DNA from: Azomonas tarimensis
GTDB taxonomy: Bacteria; Pseudomonadota; Gammaproteobacteria; Pseudomonadales; Pseudomonadaceae
Assembly: GCF_042648805.1 (NCBI RefSeq)
Contig: NZ_JBHRXZ010000009.1
Coordinates: 1 to 14,165, forward strand
Reading direction: 5' to 3'
DNA length: 14,165 bases
The notes under the pieces were generated by a model. That model was not told the DNA's origin, made no database searches, and saw only the letters and a list, made by a program, of their open reading frames with translations. The translations under genes were made by a program, and so were the position numbers. Positions 1 through 8,204 of the stretch are shown in pieces (the first letter of the stretch is position 1; each line of letters opens with the position of its first letter).

Positions 1-617
1 GGGCTCCACTGGGGAAAACAGGGAGCCCAGCATCCGGAAACGGATAGCTCAGTTGAAGGTGGGGTTTATGGAGCGCTTACGTTGCACTCAGCTCCTGCAA
101 CCGCCCCTTTAAGGCGAGCCCAAAAAGATGGGGCATGTTCATCTGTCGCTTGGTCACAGACGGTAATCACGATCTTCGAATGCTAACTTGGCCTTACTGC
201 TCAAGCCAAGGGGGAAAAACGCCTGCCACCGCCATGCCTTCCGCCGCCAAGTGGTTGAACATTGACTCGGAGAGAATGCTGCGAAAGTTGTGGTGATTGC
301 ACATGAACAAAACTTTCACTGGAGGATTCCTTTACTGCTGATCCTGGTCGCGCGCATACGTGCTGGTCGCAAGCCGCCGCTGCTCGTGTTTGCATTGTTC
401 GCCGCGAGTGTTTCGACGGCGGCGTTCAATGTCGGTTATGTAAAGTGCTCGCAGTTCGACCGCGAGTTCAAACGACTCGTCAGCCTAATGCCCCTAGCCA
501 GATTTTAGTGGCTGAAATCGACGTATGACCTGACGGCGCCGGCCATGCCATTGATGTACGCTTCCTCGTATTGACGACAGAGGCAGTGAGGTTTTTCTTG
601 CTATTTCCTGCCAGCCA
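1..617. other. Left-edge region with no recognised intact gene
   Basis: A frame on the plus strand is open from base 2 to a TAA at 110-112 and could be the last 36 residues of a protein that starts outside the window. I do not recognise it. Bases 1-7 (GGGCTCC) and 21-28 (GGGAGCCC) form a short inverted repeat. A 72-codon plus-strand frame at 290-508 has a hydrophobic stretch but no convincing ribosome binding site and no family resemblance, so it is not called as a gene. The rest shows no coding signal I can support. The stretch may hold remnants of an element or gene beyond the left edge; this is inference. Confidence 0.4.
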
Positions 618-2198
618 TTAACGCGAGCGAAGGCGAACACGGCATAATGAGTCGCCCAGCATCAACAGCGTTTCATGAAGCACGTCAATATCGGCGCAGA
701 TACTGGCGAAATCCCAGTTTCGGTTAAACGTATCGGAGGTGCGGTGATAAGTATTCGAGTCGTAGAAATCATGCCGCTTCATGCCTTCTTGCACTCCCCC
801 TTTAAGTAGATTGCTTCCGGTACTTACTTGGACTGATGGGATGCCGATCTTCGCGAAGCTCGCCTGGTCGGATCGGTAAAAATAGCCCGCACGAGGCTCA
901 TCATCGAGCGTGATAAGCCGGTTAAGAGATTTGCCTGCGCGCACGAAGGCTTCGGGCAGGTCTGACTGATCTCCGTCCACTAGGCTTAGGTCGTGGGTTT
1001 TGCCAATAGGTACGAAGCCGTCGACGTTGAGCGCAGCGACCACATTCAGCCCGGTCTCGGTGATCAATTGCGCTACCCGCGCGGAGCCGAGCATGCCGAC
1101 CTCCTCAGCAGAGGTCCAGGCAAAGAGTACAGTGCGACGTAAAGGCGCCGCAGTTGCCAATCGTCTGGCAAGTTCGAGCAATACCGAAACGCCAATGGCA
1201 TTGTCGACAGCGCCAGGATAGTAGCCTCGGGGCTGCGTCCTATCCGAAGTCTTGCCCAGGTGATCCCAATGCGCGCACAGCAATACACATTGGCGAGGAA
1301 ACAACCTCCCTTTTTTCATGGCCAAAACATTTCGACAATGTCGGATGCCAATGTCGAAATTCAAATGCAGCTGCAGGCAGGCATTTAGCCGGCAGGCGCG
1401 ATTGGCCATGGGCCAAGGGGCAGCCACGAAAGCATCCAGGTCGACTCCTGCCGTCGATAATAACTGCCGCCCAAAACGCTCACTGCAAATGCTCTCAAAC
1501 TCCAAACCGCTACGCACCGCCCCCGGCAAAAAACGAAACGCACGGCGCATCTCGTCTCTGACCAGGGGGAAGGCGCTGCCGAACAATTCATCAGTGTGGA
1601 CAATGATCACGCCTGCGGCACCTTGTCGAGCAGCTTCCTCGTACTTGTATTCCCAGCGGCCGTAGTAAGTCATTCGCTCACCCAAGAAACGCTCGCCCCC
1701 GGGATCGTTGGGCAGTACCACCACCACTTTGCCAACGACATCGATCCCGGCGTAGTCATCCCACTTGTATTGCGGCGCAATGATCCCGTAGCCGACGAAC
1801 ACCAGAGGCGTGTTGTTGAGCGTAACGCTGGCCTGTTGGGAGCGAATCAGTAACTCATCCTTGTGCAGCAAGTCGTGCTGCGACCCGTCGCCGAGGCTGA
1901 GCATCTGTAGGCTATTCGGTCCAGGCCTGGCGGTGGCGCAGCCCAAGGGTACCGACTGGAAGAAACTTCGGCGCCCGTGCCACCCCGTCAGTCCTAATGC
2001 TTGCGCCTTCCTGGCAATCCACCGCGATGCACGCCAACCTCCTGGTTCCCCGGCGCTTCGTCCGGCGTACAGCGGCCCTGATAATGTTCGGCAATGGTTT
2101 GCGAGCTCTACGGCATGAGCCTTGTGTCTGAGGTAGCCACGAAAGGCCGAAGCCTGCTTCGATTTTTGTTTCGTCTTTTTTGGCAGTGACCGACGCAT
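618..2198 (-). CDS. M28-family zinc metallopeptidase with PA domain
   Basis: This is a predicted co-catalytic di-zinc exopeptidase (aminopeptidase type) of 526 residues. A PA-type insert is visible around residues 125-200, with GKVVVVLPNDPGG and AARQGAAGVIIVHT. The M28 metal set follows: AHWDHLG (H310, D312), VDNAIGV (D332), SAEEVG (E365, E366), NVDGF (D393) and YHRTSD (H485). The frame is open further upstream, but the ATG at 2198 has a strong AGGGGGAG site five bases before it and sits just after the amidohydrolase stop, so this start is chosen and the longer version inside the neighbour is rejected. It is the last gene of the minus-strand operon. No signal peptide is seen (the N-terminus is MRRSLPKKTKQK), which is unusual because many PA-domain M28 enzymes are exported. 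Family assignment is firm; the substrate is unknown. Confidence 0.88.
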   Translation of the reverse strand: MRRSLPKKTKQKSKQASAFRGYLRHKAHAVELANHCRTLSGPLYAGRSAGEPGGWRASRWIARKAQALGLTGWHGRRSFFQSVPLGCATARPGPNSLQMLSLGDGSQHDLLHKDELLIRSQQASVTLNNTPLVFVGYGIIAPQYKWDDYAGIDVVGKVVVVLPNDPGGERFLGERMTYYGRWEYKYEEAARQGAAGVIIVHTDELFGSAFPLVRDEMRRAFRFLPGAVRSGLEFESICSERFGRQLLSTAGVDLDAFVAAPWPMANRACRLNACLQLHLNFDIGIRHCRNVLAMKKGRLFPRQCVLLCAHWDHLGKTSDRTQPRGYYPGAVDNAIGVSVLLELARRLATAAPLRRTVLFAWTSAEEVGMLGSARVAQLITETGLNVVAALNVDGFVPIGKTHDLSLVDGDQSDLPEAFVRAGKSLNRLITLDDEPRAGYFYRSDQASFAKIGIPSVQVSTGSNLLKGGVQEGMKRHDFYDSNTYHRTSDTFNRNWDFASICADIDVLHETLLMLGDSLCRVRLRSR

Positions 2199-2209
2199 GC
2201 AAGCTCCCC

Positions 2210-2983
2210 CTACTCTTCGATTATTTTGAACAAGCGGGTGGCGTTGTCGAAAAATACTTGTCGGTGGTACTGCTGATCTATTGCCTTGGCGCACGCGGCG
2301 ACATAGTTCGGATAGTCGACGGATGGCCAGCCTGAGCCGAAGATGAGCCTGTCCGGCTTGCCGGTATAGTCGAGCATCCAGCGAATCGGGTCGATCATCA
2401 ACCTGTTCAGCGTCGCTGGCGAGACCTGGTTCAATGGCCCTTCGACGATCGAGCTGAGATCGAGCCATACATTATTGTTTTTTGCTGCGATAACTGCGGC
2501 ATCGGTAAACCATGGATTGCCACTGTGTACTAGGAGAAAATTTATCTGCGGATGGTCGACGATAACCTCGTCCAGGCTCAACGGATGAGCATACTTGAGT
2601 CTGGAGCGATGCCAGCCAGTGTCGCCGGTGTGCAGAAGCACGGGGACATCGAACTCGTGGGCGAGCGAGTACAGGGACTCTAGTCTGGAGTCGTCGGCGT
2701 AGACCGGCATGAATCCTAAATTGATTTTGATCGCCACGTAAACGCCGCTGGCCAATCCCTGCACCAACGAGTCGTGACACCATTCAGGCTGGGCAATGAC
2801 TGCGCATCTAGCCACGCCCAGCGCCTTTAAGGCCTGGGCACCGCAGGCGGGCGCATGCGAGTCTGTCACGGATGCGCGAATATTGAATTGAGATTTCAGT
2901 GCTTTGAATGCCGGCAGATCGCCGGCCGCAGCGAACTCGGTATGCACATGTGCGTCGAAAACTGGCCCGGAATAACTATTCAT
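2210..2983 (-). CDS. Amidohydrolase-2 family TIM-barrel metal hydrolase
   Basis: A 257-residue protein of the amidohydrolase-2 family (metal-dependent hydrolases and decarboxylases of the ACMSD/OHCU type). The N-terminal FDAHVH motif (H12, H14) is the usual first metal site, IKINLG around 85-90 marks a central barrel strand, and LLHTGDTG (H118) and LVHSGNP (H153) supply further conserved histidines. The C-terminal block usually written FGSDWP reads FGSGWP here: Gly218 replaces the expected catalytic or metal-binding Asp. An ATG at 2983 is preceded by AGGGAAG. It lies 65 bp downstream of the second permease gene and 11 bp upstream of the M28 peptidase gene, so the two hydrolases are probably co-translated. 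Activity may be altered or lost; the substrate is unknown. Confidence 0.85.
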   Translation of the reverse strand: MNSYSGPVFDAHVHTEFAAAGDLPAFKALKSQFNIRASVTDSHAPACGAQALKALGVARCAVIAQPEWCHDSLVQGLASGVYVAIKINLGFMPVYADDSRLESLYSLAHEFDVPVLLHTGDTGWHRSRLKYAHPLSLDEVIVDHPQINFLLVHSGNPWFTDAAVIAAKNNNVWLDLSSIVEGPLNQVSPATLNRLMIDPIRWMLDYTGKPDRLIFGSGWPSVDYPNYVAACAKAIDQQYHRQVFFDNATRLFKIIEE

Positions 2984-3048
2984 CGAAAACTTCCCTGTGA
3001 ATCGATCATTACCACCGCACGCTAATAATCTTGTGCAGCCTCGAAATG

Positions 3049-3837
3049 CTAACTACTGGCACTGCTGTAGGATCTGAGAGCAAACAGCCAGAACACCCGG
3101 GAAAGGCAAAGAAATGCAACCGCGAACAAAAACGCTCCCATGACTGCCTGCCATTCGACCAGACCCATGGCCGCTGCTACCGGGACATTGGAAACGAAAT
3201 ACACCGGAACGAGGAACGTTAATATCATGCGAATCGTTTGTGGGAAAGCCATTACCGGGAACCGGGCAATCTCCATTAGGGTGTAACTGATGATCCAGAC
3301 ATCTCCGATCTTTACGAACCAGATCGACAAGGTGCAGGTGATCAGGAATAACGAGTAGAAAATTGCCACCCCTGCGGCCATAAGCCCGACGAAGGCCATC
3401 AGGTTGCCTATCCCCAGCGCACCCTCGCTTTGCATGGCGTAAATTACCACCCCCCCGCCAATCAATACGCGTGGCAATTCCCAAAGGCTGATTTTGGAAC
3501 AAGACACTAGAAACTGGCTGTCGACCGGACGCACCAGTAGATAATCCAGGTCCCCGGTACGCACCTGCTCCGACAACGCGTGCAGGCTTGGAAACAACCA
3601 GACCTCAAGCAAACCTTCCAGTATCAGTGCCACCCCGAACAGTGCCAGCACTTGGTACAGGTTCCAGCCGCCTAGGGTGTCGACTTCAGTGAACATGGCA
3701 TCAAGGAAGTACAGTGCCAGAAGCATCCCGACCACGGTGTTCAGCGCGTTGGTAAGGGCGTTGATGCGAAACTCTAGCTCGGCGAGCATCGAATGTCTGA
3801 TCAACGCGTATAGAACTTTCAGCGTTCTAAGTTTCAT
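3049..3837 (-). CDS. ABC-2 exporter permease (DUF990 type), subunit 2
   Basis: A 262-residue integral membrane protein with about six hydrophobic segments, of the ABC-2 transporter family formerly called DUF990. The family's cytosolic signature between membrane segments 2 and 3 is visible as RTGDLDYLLVRP (about 93-104). The start is set at the ATG at 3837 because the stop of the upstream permease overlaps it (ATATGA), which indicates translational coupling; the open frame extending 13 codons further upstream lies inside the other gene. It probably forms a heterodimeric channel with the permease at 3834-4637, driven by the ATPase at 4637-5623. The exported compound is not identifiable. Confidence 0.88.
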   Translation of the reverse strand: MKLRTLKVLYALIRHSMLAELEFRINALTNALNTVVGMLLALYFLDAMFTEVDTLGGWNLYQVLALFGVALILEGLLEVWLFPSLHALSEQVRTGDLDYLLVRPVDSQFLVSCSKISLWELPRVLIGGGVVIYAMQSEGALGIGNLMAFVGLMAAGVAIFYSLFLITCTLSIWFVKIGDVWIISYTLMEIARFPVMAFPQTIRMILTFLVPVYFVSNVPVAAAMGLVEWQAVMGAFLFAVAFLCLSRVFWLFALRSYSSASS

Positions 3838-4637
3838 ATGCCGGCTCCAGAAAAACGCTTCAAGCCCCGTCGCCAAAGTCCCCGGCGAAACGCGACCAGC
3901 ACCGCCACCCAGAACAGCTGAACCGCAAAACCGTGTAACAGGTCGACACCGACGACCTTGCCAATCAATACCTTGACGGGAAAATCCAGCGACGCGGAAA
4001 ACGGCAGCATCGCCACTAGGTATCTGGAGGTTTCAGGGAACAGATCGACGGGAATCAGCATACCGCCCAGAACGGTGTACATCGACCAGACCATCGCATC
4101 CAGCGCAAGGGAGTTGGCCATCCAGAATGCCAGCAGGCCGACACAGTAATAGATATGGAAAATGATGATCCAAGCCAGGACGAGCGAGGCCAGGAAGAGC
4201 GGTATTCGCCATACGATGGACGTCAGGTCAATCGCGAACAACGAGGCTCCCACATAGAACACCGTAACCACGATTGGCGCGCGCACCAACATCTGGCCCA
4301 AATGCTCAGCCACATGGAACCAGAATGGTGCAATCGGTTTAAGGAGACGGCCCGACAGGGTTCCTTGGCGTATCTCATCGTTGAGAACAAAGATCACCCA
4401 AACAGCGGTCAACTGCCTGACCAGGTAGATGCCCAGGAAATACGCCACAAAATCGCTTGCCGTATAGCCTCCGATCACTTTATCCCTTGAGAGCTCCCAC
4501 CAGATCATCATCATGAACAGCGGCGCAACGCCGCTGATGAGCCACACGAACAATTGGGCCCGGTATACCACGGTGACCAGAACGCTCATGCGGATCAGGC
4601 GCCCGGCGATACCAGGCCACGAAGCAAAGGCAACCAT
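3834..4637 (-). CDS. ABC-2 exporter permease (DUF990 type), subunit 1
   Basis: A 267-residue inner-membrane protein with several long hydrophobic helices (for example about 17-47, 60-85, 120-135, 145-172 and 182-200). The DUF990 signature appears as RQGTLSGRLLKP at residues 90-101, parallel to the motif in the next gene, so the two permeases are related paralogues. Its ATG shares one base with the TAA stop of the ATPase gene (TAATG), and its own TGA overlaps the ATG of the second permease. These two overlaps make the ATPase and permeases one tightly coupled three-gene exporter. Confidence 0.88.
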   Translation of the reverse strand: MVAFASWPGIAGRLIRMSVLVTVVYRAQLFVWLISGVAPLFMMMIWWELSRDKVIGGYTASDFVAYFLGIYLVRQLTAVWVIFVLNDEIRQGTLSGRLLKPIAPFWFHVAEHLGQMLVRAPIVVTVFYVGASLFAIDLTSIVWRIPLFLASLVLAWIIIFHIYYCVGLLAFWMANSLALDAMVWSMYTVLGGMLIPVDLFPETSRYLVAMLPFSASLDFPVKVLIGKVVGVDLLHGFAVQLFWVAVLVAFRRGLWRRGLKRFSGAGI

Positions 4638-5623
4638 TAGGCATGCTCCTTTGGCAGCAATAAGCGCGGGAATGCCTGTTCCAGGGAGGGGCTCTGAATA
4701 GAAATGTCCGTCACCGGAAAGCTGGCCAGCAACTGAGCCACGGTGCTGGCGAACTGCTCCTCTGCTACCAGCAGTTCGGCGCTTTCACTGTCCAGATTGA
4801 CTAACTTGCCATAGGCACCAAGATCTTCACCGCTGACTGCGTAGGAAAAGCGCAGGCTGACCCGGCGCTCATTGACGTGCGCCTTCACTAATGCCTGCCG
4901 GCCACCGTCGAACACTACACGACCACGATCGAGCACAATGACCCGGCTGGCTAGTGCTTCGATGTCTGCCATGTAATGGGATGTGAGGATGATCGTTGCG
5001 CCGAACTGCTTATTGTAATCGCCAAGGAATTTGCGAATCGCGACCTGCATTTCCAGATCCAGGCCAATAGTCGGTTCGTCGAGAAACAGGACGCTCGGAC
5101 GGTGCAACAGCGAGAGAGTGAGCTCGCATTTCATCCGCTCACCCAGGGACAGTTTCCTGACCGGACGGCGAATGATGTCACCTGCCGACAGCAACGCACA
5201 CAACTCGTCGATGCGCCGTCTGCACTCGACAGCCGGAATATCGTAAATGGCGCCATGCAGGTTAAAGGATTCCAGCGCTGGAAGGTCCCAGGTTAGTTGT
5301 TGCTTTTGTCCCATGACCAAGGCGATCGATTTGAGAAATTCGGCTCGCCTTTTGAAAGGATTGTGGCCCAGCACCGACAGGTGCCCGCCGCTGGGTCTTA
5401 CGATGCCCGACAGCATTTTTAGGGTTGTGGTTTTACCCGCGCCGTTGCCGCCGAGAAAACCGACCACCTCACCCGTCTCGATTGAAAAGGAGACATCTTG
5501 CACAGCGGGAATGTACGCCTTCTCGCGACGCAAATACCTGAGCAAGCTGCGCGAATGGTCGTCACGGGCGCGGTATACCTCGTATACCTTGCTGATACCA
5601 CACAGCTCGATTGCTTTTGACAT
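4637..5623 (-). CDS. ABC exporter ATP-binding protein
   Basis: A 328-residue ATPase that powers the two adjacent ABC-2 permeases. Visible motifs in order are Walker A GGNGAGKTT (58-66), Q-loop MGQKQQL (about 104-110), signature LSLGE (158-162), Walker B VLFLDEP (178-184) and H-loop LTSHY (H216). The roughly 90-residue C-terminal extension after the H-loop resembles the accessory domain of ATPases paired with DUF990 permeases. The ATG at 5623 is preceded by AAGGAGAG. The 135-bp gap upstream contains a perfect 10-bp inverted repeat (5661-5703). ATPases of this type export drugs, lipids or polymers; the cargo here is unknown. Confidence 0.93.
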   Translation of the reverse strand: MSKAIELCGISKVYEVYRARDDHSRSLLRYLRREKAYIPAVQDVSFSIETGEVVGFLGGNGAGKTTTLKMLSGIVRPSGGHLSVLGHNPFKRRAEFLKSIALVMGQKQQLTWDLPALESFNLHGAIYDIPAVECRRRIDELCALLSAGDIIRRPVRKLSLGERMKCELTLSLLHRPSVLFLDEPTIGLDLEMQVAIRKFLGDYNKQFGATIILTSHYMADIEALASRVIVLDRGRVVFDGGRQALVKAHVNERRVSLRFSYAVSGEDLGAYGKLVNLDSESAELLVAEEQFASTVAQLLASFPVTDISIQSPSLEQAFPRLLLPKEHA

Positions 5624-5660
5624 ACCTCTCCTTGAAATTCCGCATTCCGTTCAGTCAAGC

Positions 5661-5703
5661 GCCAGCCAAGCACGTGGCGATCCGTGGTATTTACTTGGCT
5701 GGC
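5661..5703 (-). promoter_or_regulatory. Intergenic inverted repeat before the ABC ATPase gene
   Basis: GCCAGCCAAG at 5661-5670 is mirrored perfectly by CTTGGCTGGC at 5694-5703, leaving a 23-base loop, in the only gap above 100 bp within the minus-strand operon. In the mRNA it would fold as a stable hairpin about 40 bases before the ATPase start. No T-run follows it on the transcribed strand, so it is not a standard intrinsic terminator. It could be an mRNA stability or processing element, an attenuator, or a DNA operator. Confidence 0.45.
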
Positions 5704-5758
5704 CGTGCCATAGGCTCCCCGCTTACCGTCGCCAACGTTGCCGTTCAGGACCGCGTGT

Positions 5759-6592
5759 CTACTGGCTGCGAGCCAGCAACCGGGCCTGATGCCATTCAAG
5801 ATCCACGTTCGCCTCAAGCACTAGGCAGAACGAAGGTGCGAGCCGTGACTGGGCCAGCAAGCCTACCTCAGCCACTTCATCCAATATAAAGCCGGCCGCT
5901 TTGAGCATCGACATCGTCTGGTTCAAGTCGACCGTGGCCATATGCACCAGGCACGATGCCTGTGACAGATCCAAAGGACCACGGTAGCGTGGCGCATGGC
6001 GACTCATAAAAGCCAGCCACTGGTGTCCGATGGTAAAGCGCCCCTTATCTACTCCACCCGTGCCTGTCAAGGCACCGAGACTGGCGTGGTAATGACGTTG
6101 ATCTAGCTCAGGCCGATCGCAGCGCAGGGACACGGCGGTGATCGCAAACAGGCCATTATCCGATACCCGCGAGGCAAGGTCCGCACCGGTGCCCCGCAGG
6201 TACTCAATCAATGACACCCCCGCGTCCCCTGCACAGCGTGCAGGCAAGTTTGTGATCAACCATGCCGGTTCGTCATCACCCAACGGCGCCTTTGTGGTCA
6301 CCGCTAGCGTTTCACGTTGCGAGGTTGGCAGGCTTTCAACCGCAGCCATCAGATCAGTTGAACAGAGCCAGATCGAGCAGCAGCCCGCGGGCTGATCCTC
6401 TTCGGGAGCGAAACTGTAGGAACAGAATTCCAGATACCCCCCGCTCACTCTGAAGAAAGCGCTAATCCGACCATCGCTGTGGCGCACCTGCCGGGTGTGC
6501 TCCATGAAACCAGCACGAACTAATTGCTCGATGACATCAGTGAACTGACTCGCCGATAGTGAGTAGACGATGTGATCCAGGCGAGATATCAC
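5759..6592 (-). CDS. VOC/glyoxalase-like two-module protein
   Basis: A 277-residue cytoplasmic protein that begins RLDHIVYSL, the typical first strand of a vicinal-oxygen-chelate or glyoxalase-3-like module, with H7 as a possible metal ligand and a glutamate in GGYLEF (about 51-56) where a module usually ends. A second, weaker module is suggested in the C-terminal half (CLVHMATVDL onward). The start is a GTG at 6592 with AAGGAG six bases upstream. It lies 65 bp after the methyltransferase gene and 135 bp before the exporter. VOC proteins include isomerases, dioxygenases and self-resistance binding proteins; next to an exporter, binding or modification of a small molecule is plausible but unproven. 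Confidence 0.7.
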   Translation of the reverse strand: MISRLDHIVYSLSASQFTDVIEQLVRAGFMEHTRQVRHSDGRISAFFRVSGGYLEFCSYSFAPEEDQPAGCCSIWLCSTDLMAAVESLPTSQRETLAVTTKAPLGDDEPAWLITNLPARCAGDAGVSLIEYLRGTGADLASRVSDNGLFAITAVSLRCDRPELDQRHYHASLGALTGTGGVDKGRFTIGHQWLAFMSRHAPRYRGPLDLSQASCLVHMATVDLNQTMSMLKAAGFILDEVAEVGLLAQSRLAPSFCLVLEANVDLEWHQARLLARSQ

Positions 6593-6657
6593 CAGCCACT
6601 CCTTCTTAAATGCGAGCGCAATCCGTCCATGGTAATCAGCAAAACTCCCTGCTGCAT

Positions 6658-7305
6658 TTAATCATGTACTGGCTTCGATGGTTTGCGTCCTCGGGTGCAC
6701 ACGGTCAGACCGAACTCCTGCACGCCACCGCTCTTTATCTCCTGTTTGACCGATTGCAAACCCGCAGCCTTGAATGCATCAAGGTAACGGTTTTGTGGCC
6801 AGCGCGTCAGCTTCACCCCTAACTCCTGCGACCAGTCTCGTGAATCCTCGCTTTCTTCATAGTAGTCCACCATGACGATCAGCTCCCCGCCCGGCGCAAG
6901 CAGTCGCGCGGCTTTTTCTATTGCAGCGGCGATATCCTCGAAGTAATAGAAAACCTCCATGGAAAAGATCAGATCGAATTGCATACCTGCTGGTGCGTGC
7001 CAGCTCAGAAAGCTCCCGACGTCGATGTCGACGTTGTCCAGATCCTGCACTCTAGTGGCGCTCATATTCGCCATTTCTTGGCTGAGTTCCACTGCGCGGA
7101 CATAGCCTTTGGCGAACTTCGATCTGGCGATGTACTCGAGCGCATAACCATTGCCTGGCCCGATTTCCAAATATCGACCTTCACTAGATTCAAGTGCGGA
7201 CAACACGGGCTCGACCCGAGCCCAATGTTCGCGGGCCATGTCCACAGCACCGTCCTCGATGGCCCATTCGTCGAAGAGCGTCTCGACATCCAATTCGTGA
7301 CTCAT
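6658..7305 (-). CDS. Class I SAM-dependent methyltransferase
   Basis: A 215-residue soluble methyltransferase. Motif I reads YLEIGPGNG (45-53) for S-adenosylmethionine binding; the acidic ribose-binding residue follows at AVE (71-73); DLIFSMEVFYYFED (111-124) is the motif IV region; and LLAPGGELIVMVDYY (135-149) matches the post-motif strand of methyltransferase-11/25 proteins. The ATG at 7305 has AAGGGG upstream and lies 33 bp after the stop of the beta-propeller remnant, so the two belonged to one transcript. The fold assignment is firm. The methyl acceptor is unknown; a small-molecule acceptor fits the neighbourhood. Confidence 0.88.
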   Translation of the reverse strand: MSHELDVETLFDEWAIEDGAVDMAREHWARVEPVLSALESSEGRYLEIGPGNGYALEYIARSKFAKGYVRAVELSQEMANMSATRVQDLDNVDIDVGSFLSWHAPAGMQFDLIFSMEVFYYFEDIAAAIEKAARLLAPGGELIVMVDYYEESEDSRDWSQELGVKLTRWPQNRYLDAFKAAGLQSVKQEIKSGGVQEFGLTVCTRGRKPSKPVHD

Positions 7306-7338
7306 CCAACACCCCTTTTTGCAAGGATTCGATCCACA

Positions 7339-7720
7339 TTAGCGGACCCATTGATAAAAATGTACTGCATTACGATGTGAGCCGATCACCAGATGACCGT
7401 CGTCCGTCAGCAACGGCGAAGAATGAAACCCTCCACTGTGCTCGAGACACCACAAGGTTTCTCCGGTGTGTTGTGCCAGGCAGTGCAGGCGTTCATCGGT
7501 GCCTACAAATAACGCATCGCCACTTGGTAACACAGTAAAGGGCGTGTACCTGGACTCGCACTCCACATTTACCCGCCACAACATTTCAAGGGTATGCAGG
7601 TCAATCCCGTAAACATATCCATCGTTGCTGCCGACATACGCTATTCCCTGGGGTGACAGGCTCGGACATGAAACCACAAAACCACCAAAGCCCCATTCAC
7701 AGCTTGCACCGAGCTCGCAA
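7339..7720 (-). pseudogene. PQQ-type beta-propeller gene, 5' end lost at the array junction
   Basis: The C-terminal part of a repeat protein of the PQQ-like or WD40-like beta-propeller type. Blades are visible as SPQGIAYVGSNDGYVYGID followed by LEMLWRV, then a second (GDALFVGTDERLHCL, TGETLWCLE) and a third (LTDDGHLVIGSHRNAVHFYQW), ending at the stop at 7339. Such propellers normally have six to eight blades, so most of the protein is missing. Reading upstream, recognisable propeller sequence ends near 7720, where base composition turns AT-rich. The frame stays open to 7794 but that part encodes unrelated residues. The gene would have been the first visible member of the minus-strand operon. 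The exact junction is an estimate within about 30 bp. Confidence 0.72.
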
Positions 7721-7772
7721 GATTGTTTCAAAACTAGCCAGCCATCTAAAAAATCAAGAAAGTAAAATAAAT

Positions 7773-8165
7773 ATGGAACAGCGCATTGGGACAAATATAT
7801 TCATAGGTCATGGGCGATCCCTTTACTGGCGCGAGCTTAAAGATTTCATAGAAACCCGCCTCAATGTTTCATGGGATGAATTTAATCGCATACCCGTCGC
7901 AGGATTCACAAATATTGCTCGTTTGTCCCAGATGCTAGACCAAGCCGCATTCGCGTTTCTAATCATGACGGCAGAAGATGAGCAAAGCGATGGAAAACAG
8001 CACGCGCGAATGAATGTTATCCATGAGGTTGGGTTGTTCCAAGGGCGCTTAGGATTTGAAAAAGCTATTGTCTTGCTTGAGGAAGGTTGTGAGGAGTTCA
8101 CCAACATCCAAGGGCTTGGGCAAATACGGTTCCCTAAAGGGAAAATATCTGCAATCTTTGAATAA
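7773..8165 (+). pseudogene. TIR-like nucleotide-binding protein, shortened by a nonsense codon
   Basis: The encoded 130 residues match the TIR-like nucleotide-binding fold of the CAP12/PCTIR type. Features are IFIGHGRS near the N-terminus, a conserved RMNVIHEVGLFQGRLGFEKAIVLLEE block (about 79-104), then GLGQIRFPKGKISAIFE. Proteins of this type degrade NAD or bind nucleotides in anti-phage systems and are often effector domains of larger proteins. The frame hits TAA at 8163-8165, but the same frame continues as IRQILERDNLI to a second TAA at 8199-8201, three bases before attC. This is the expected family C-terminus, so GAA changed to TAA by one base is the simplest reading. The 5' part may also be cut, since the frame is open back to 7653 and no core site precedes it. 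The 5' half of the family's usual longer protein is absent. Confidence 0.65.
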
Positions 8166-8204
8166 ATAAGACAAATATTAGAAAGAGATAATCTTATATA
8201 ACCC

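Noticed and set aside
290..508. 72-codon plus-strand ORF
   Set aside because: No ribosome binding site, no recognised family and no conserved neighbours; a hydrophobic run alone is not enough.
2199..2468. 616-residue version of the M28 peptidase
   Set aside because: The extra 90 residues are a shadow of the amidohydrolase gene; the ATG at 2198 has a strong ribosome binding site and gives the usual family layout.
7653..7772. Upstream ATG for the TIR-like protein
   Set aside because: It lies inside the beta-propeller remnant and the added residues do not resemble the family, although a truncated longer protein cannot be excluded.
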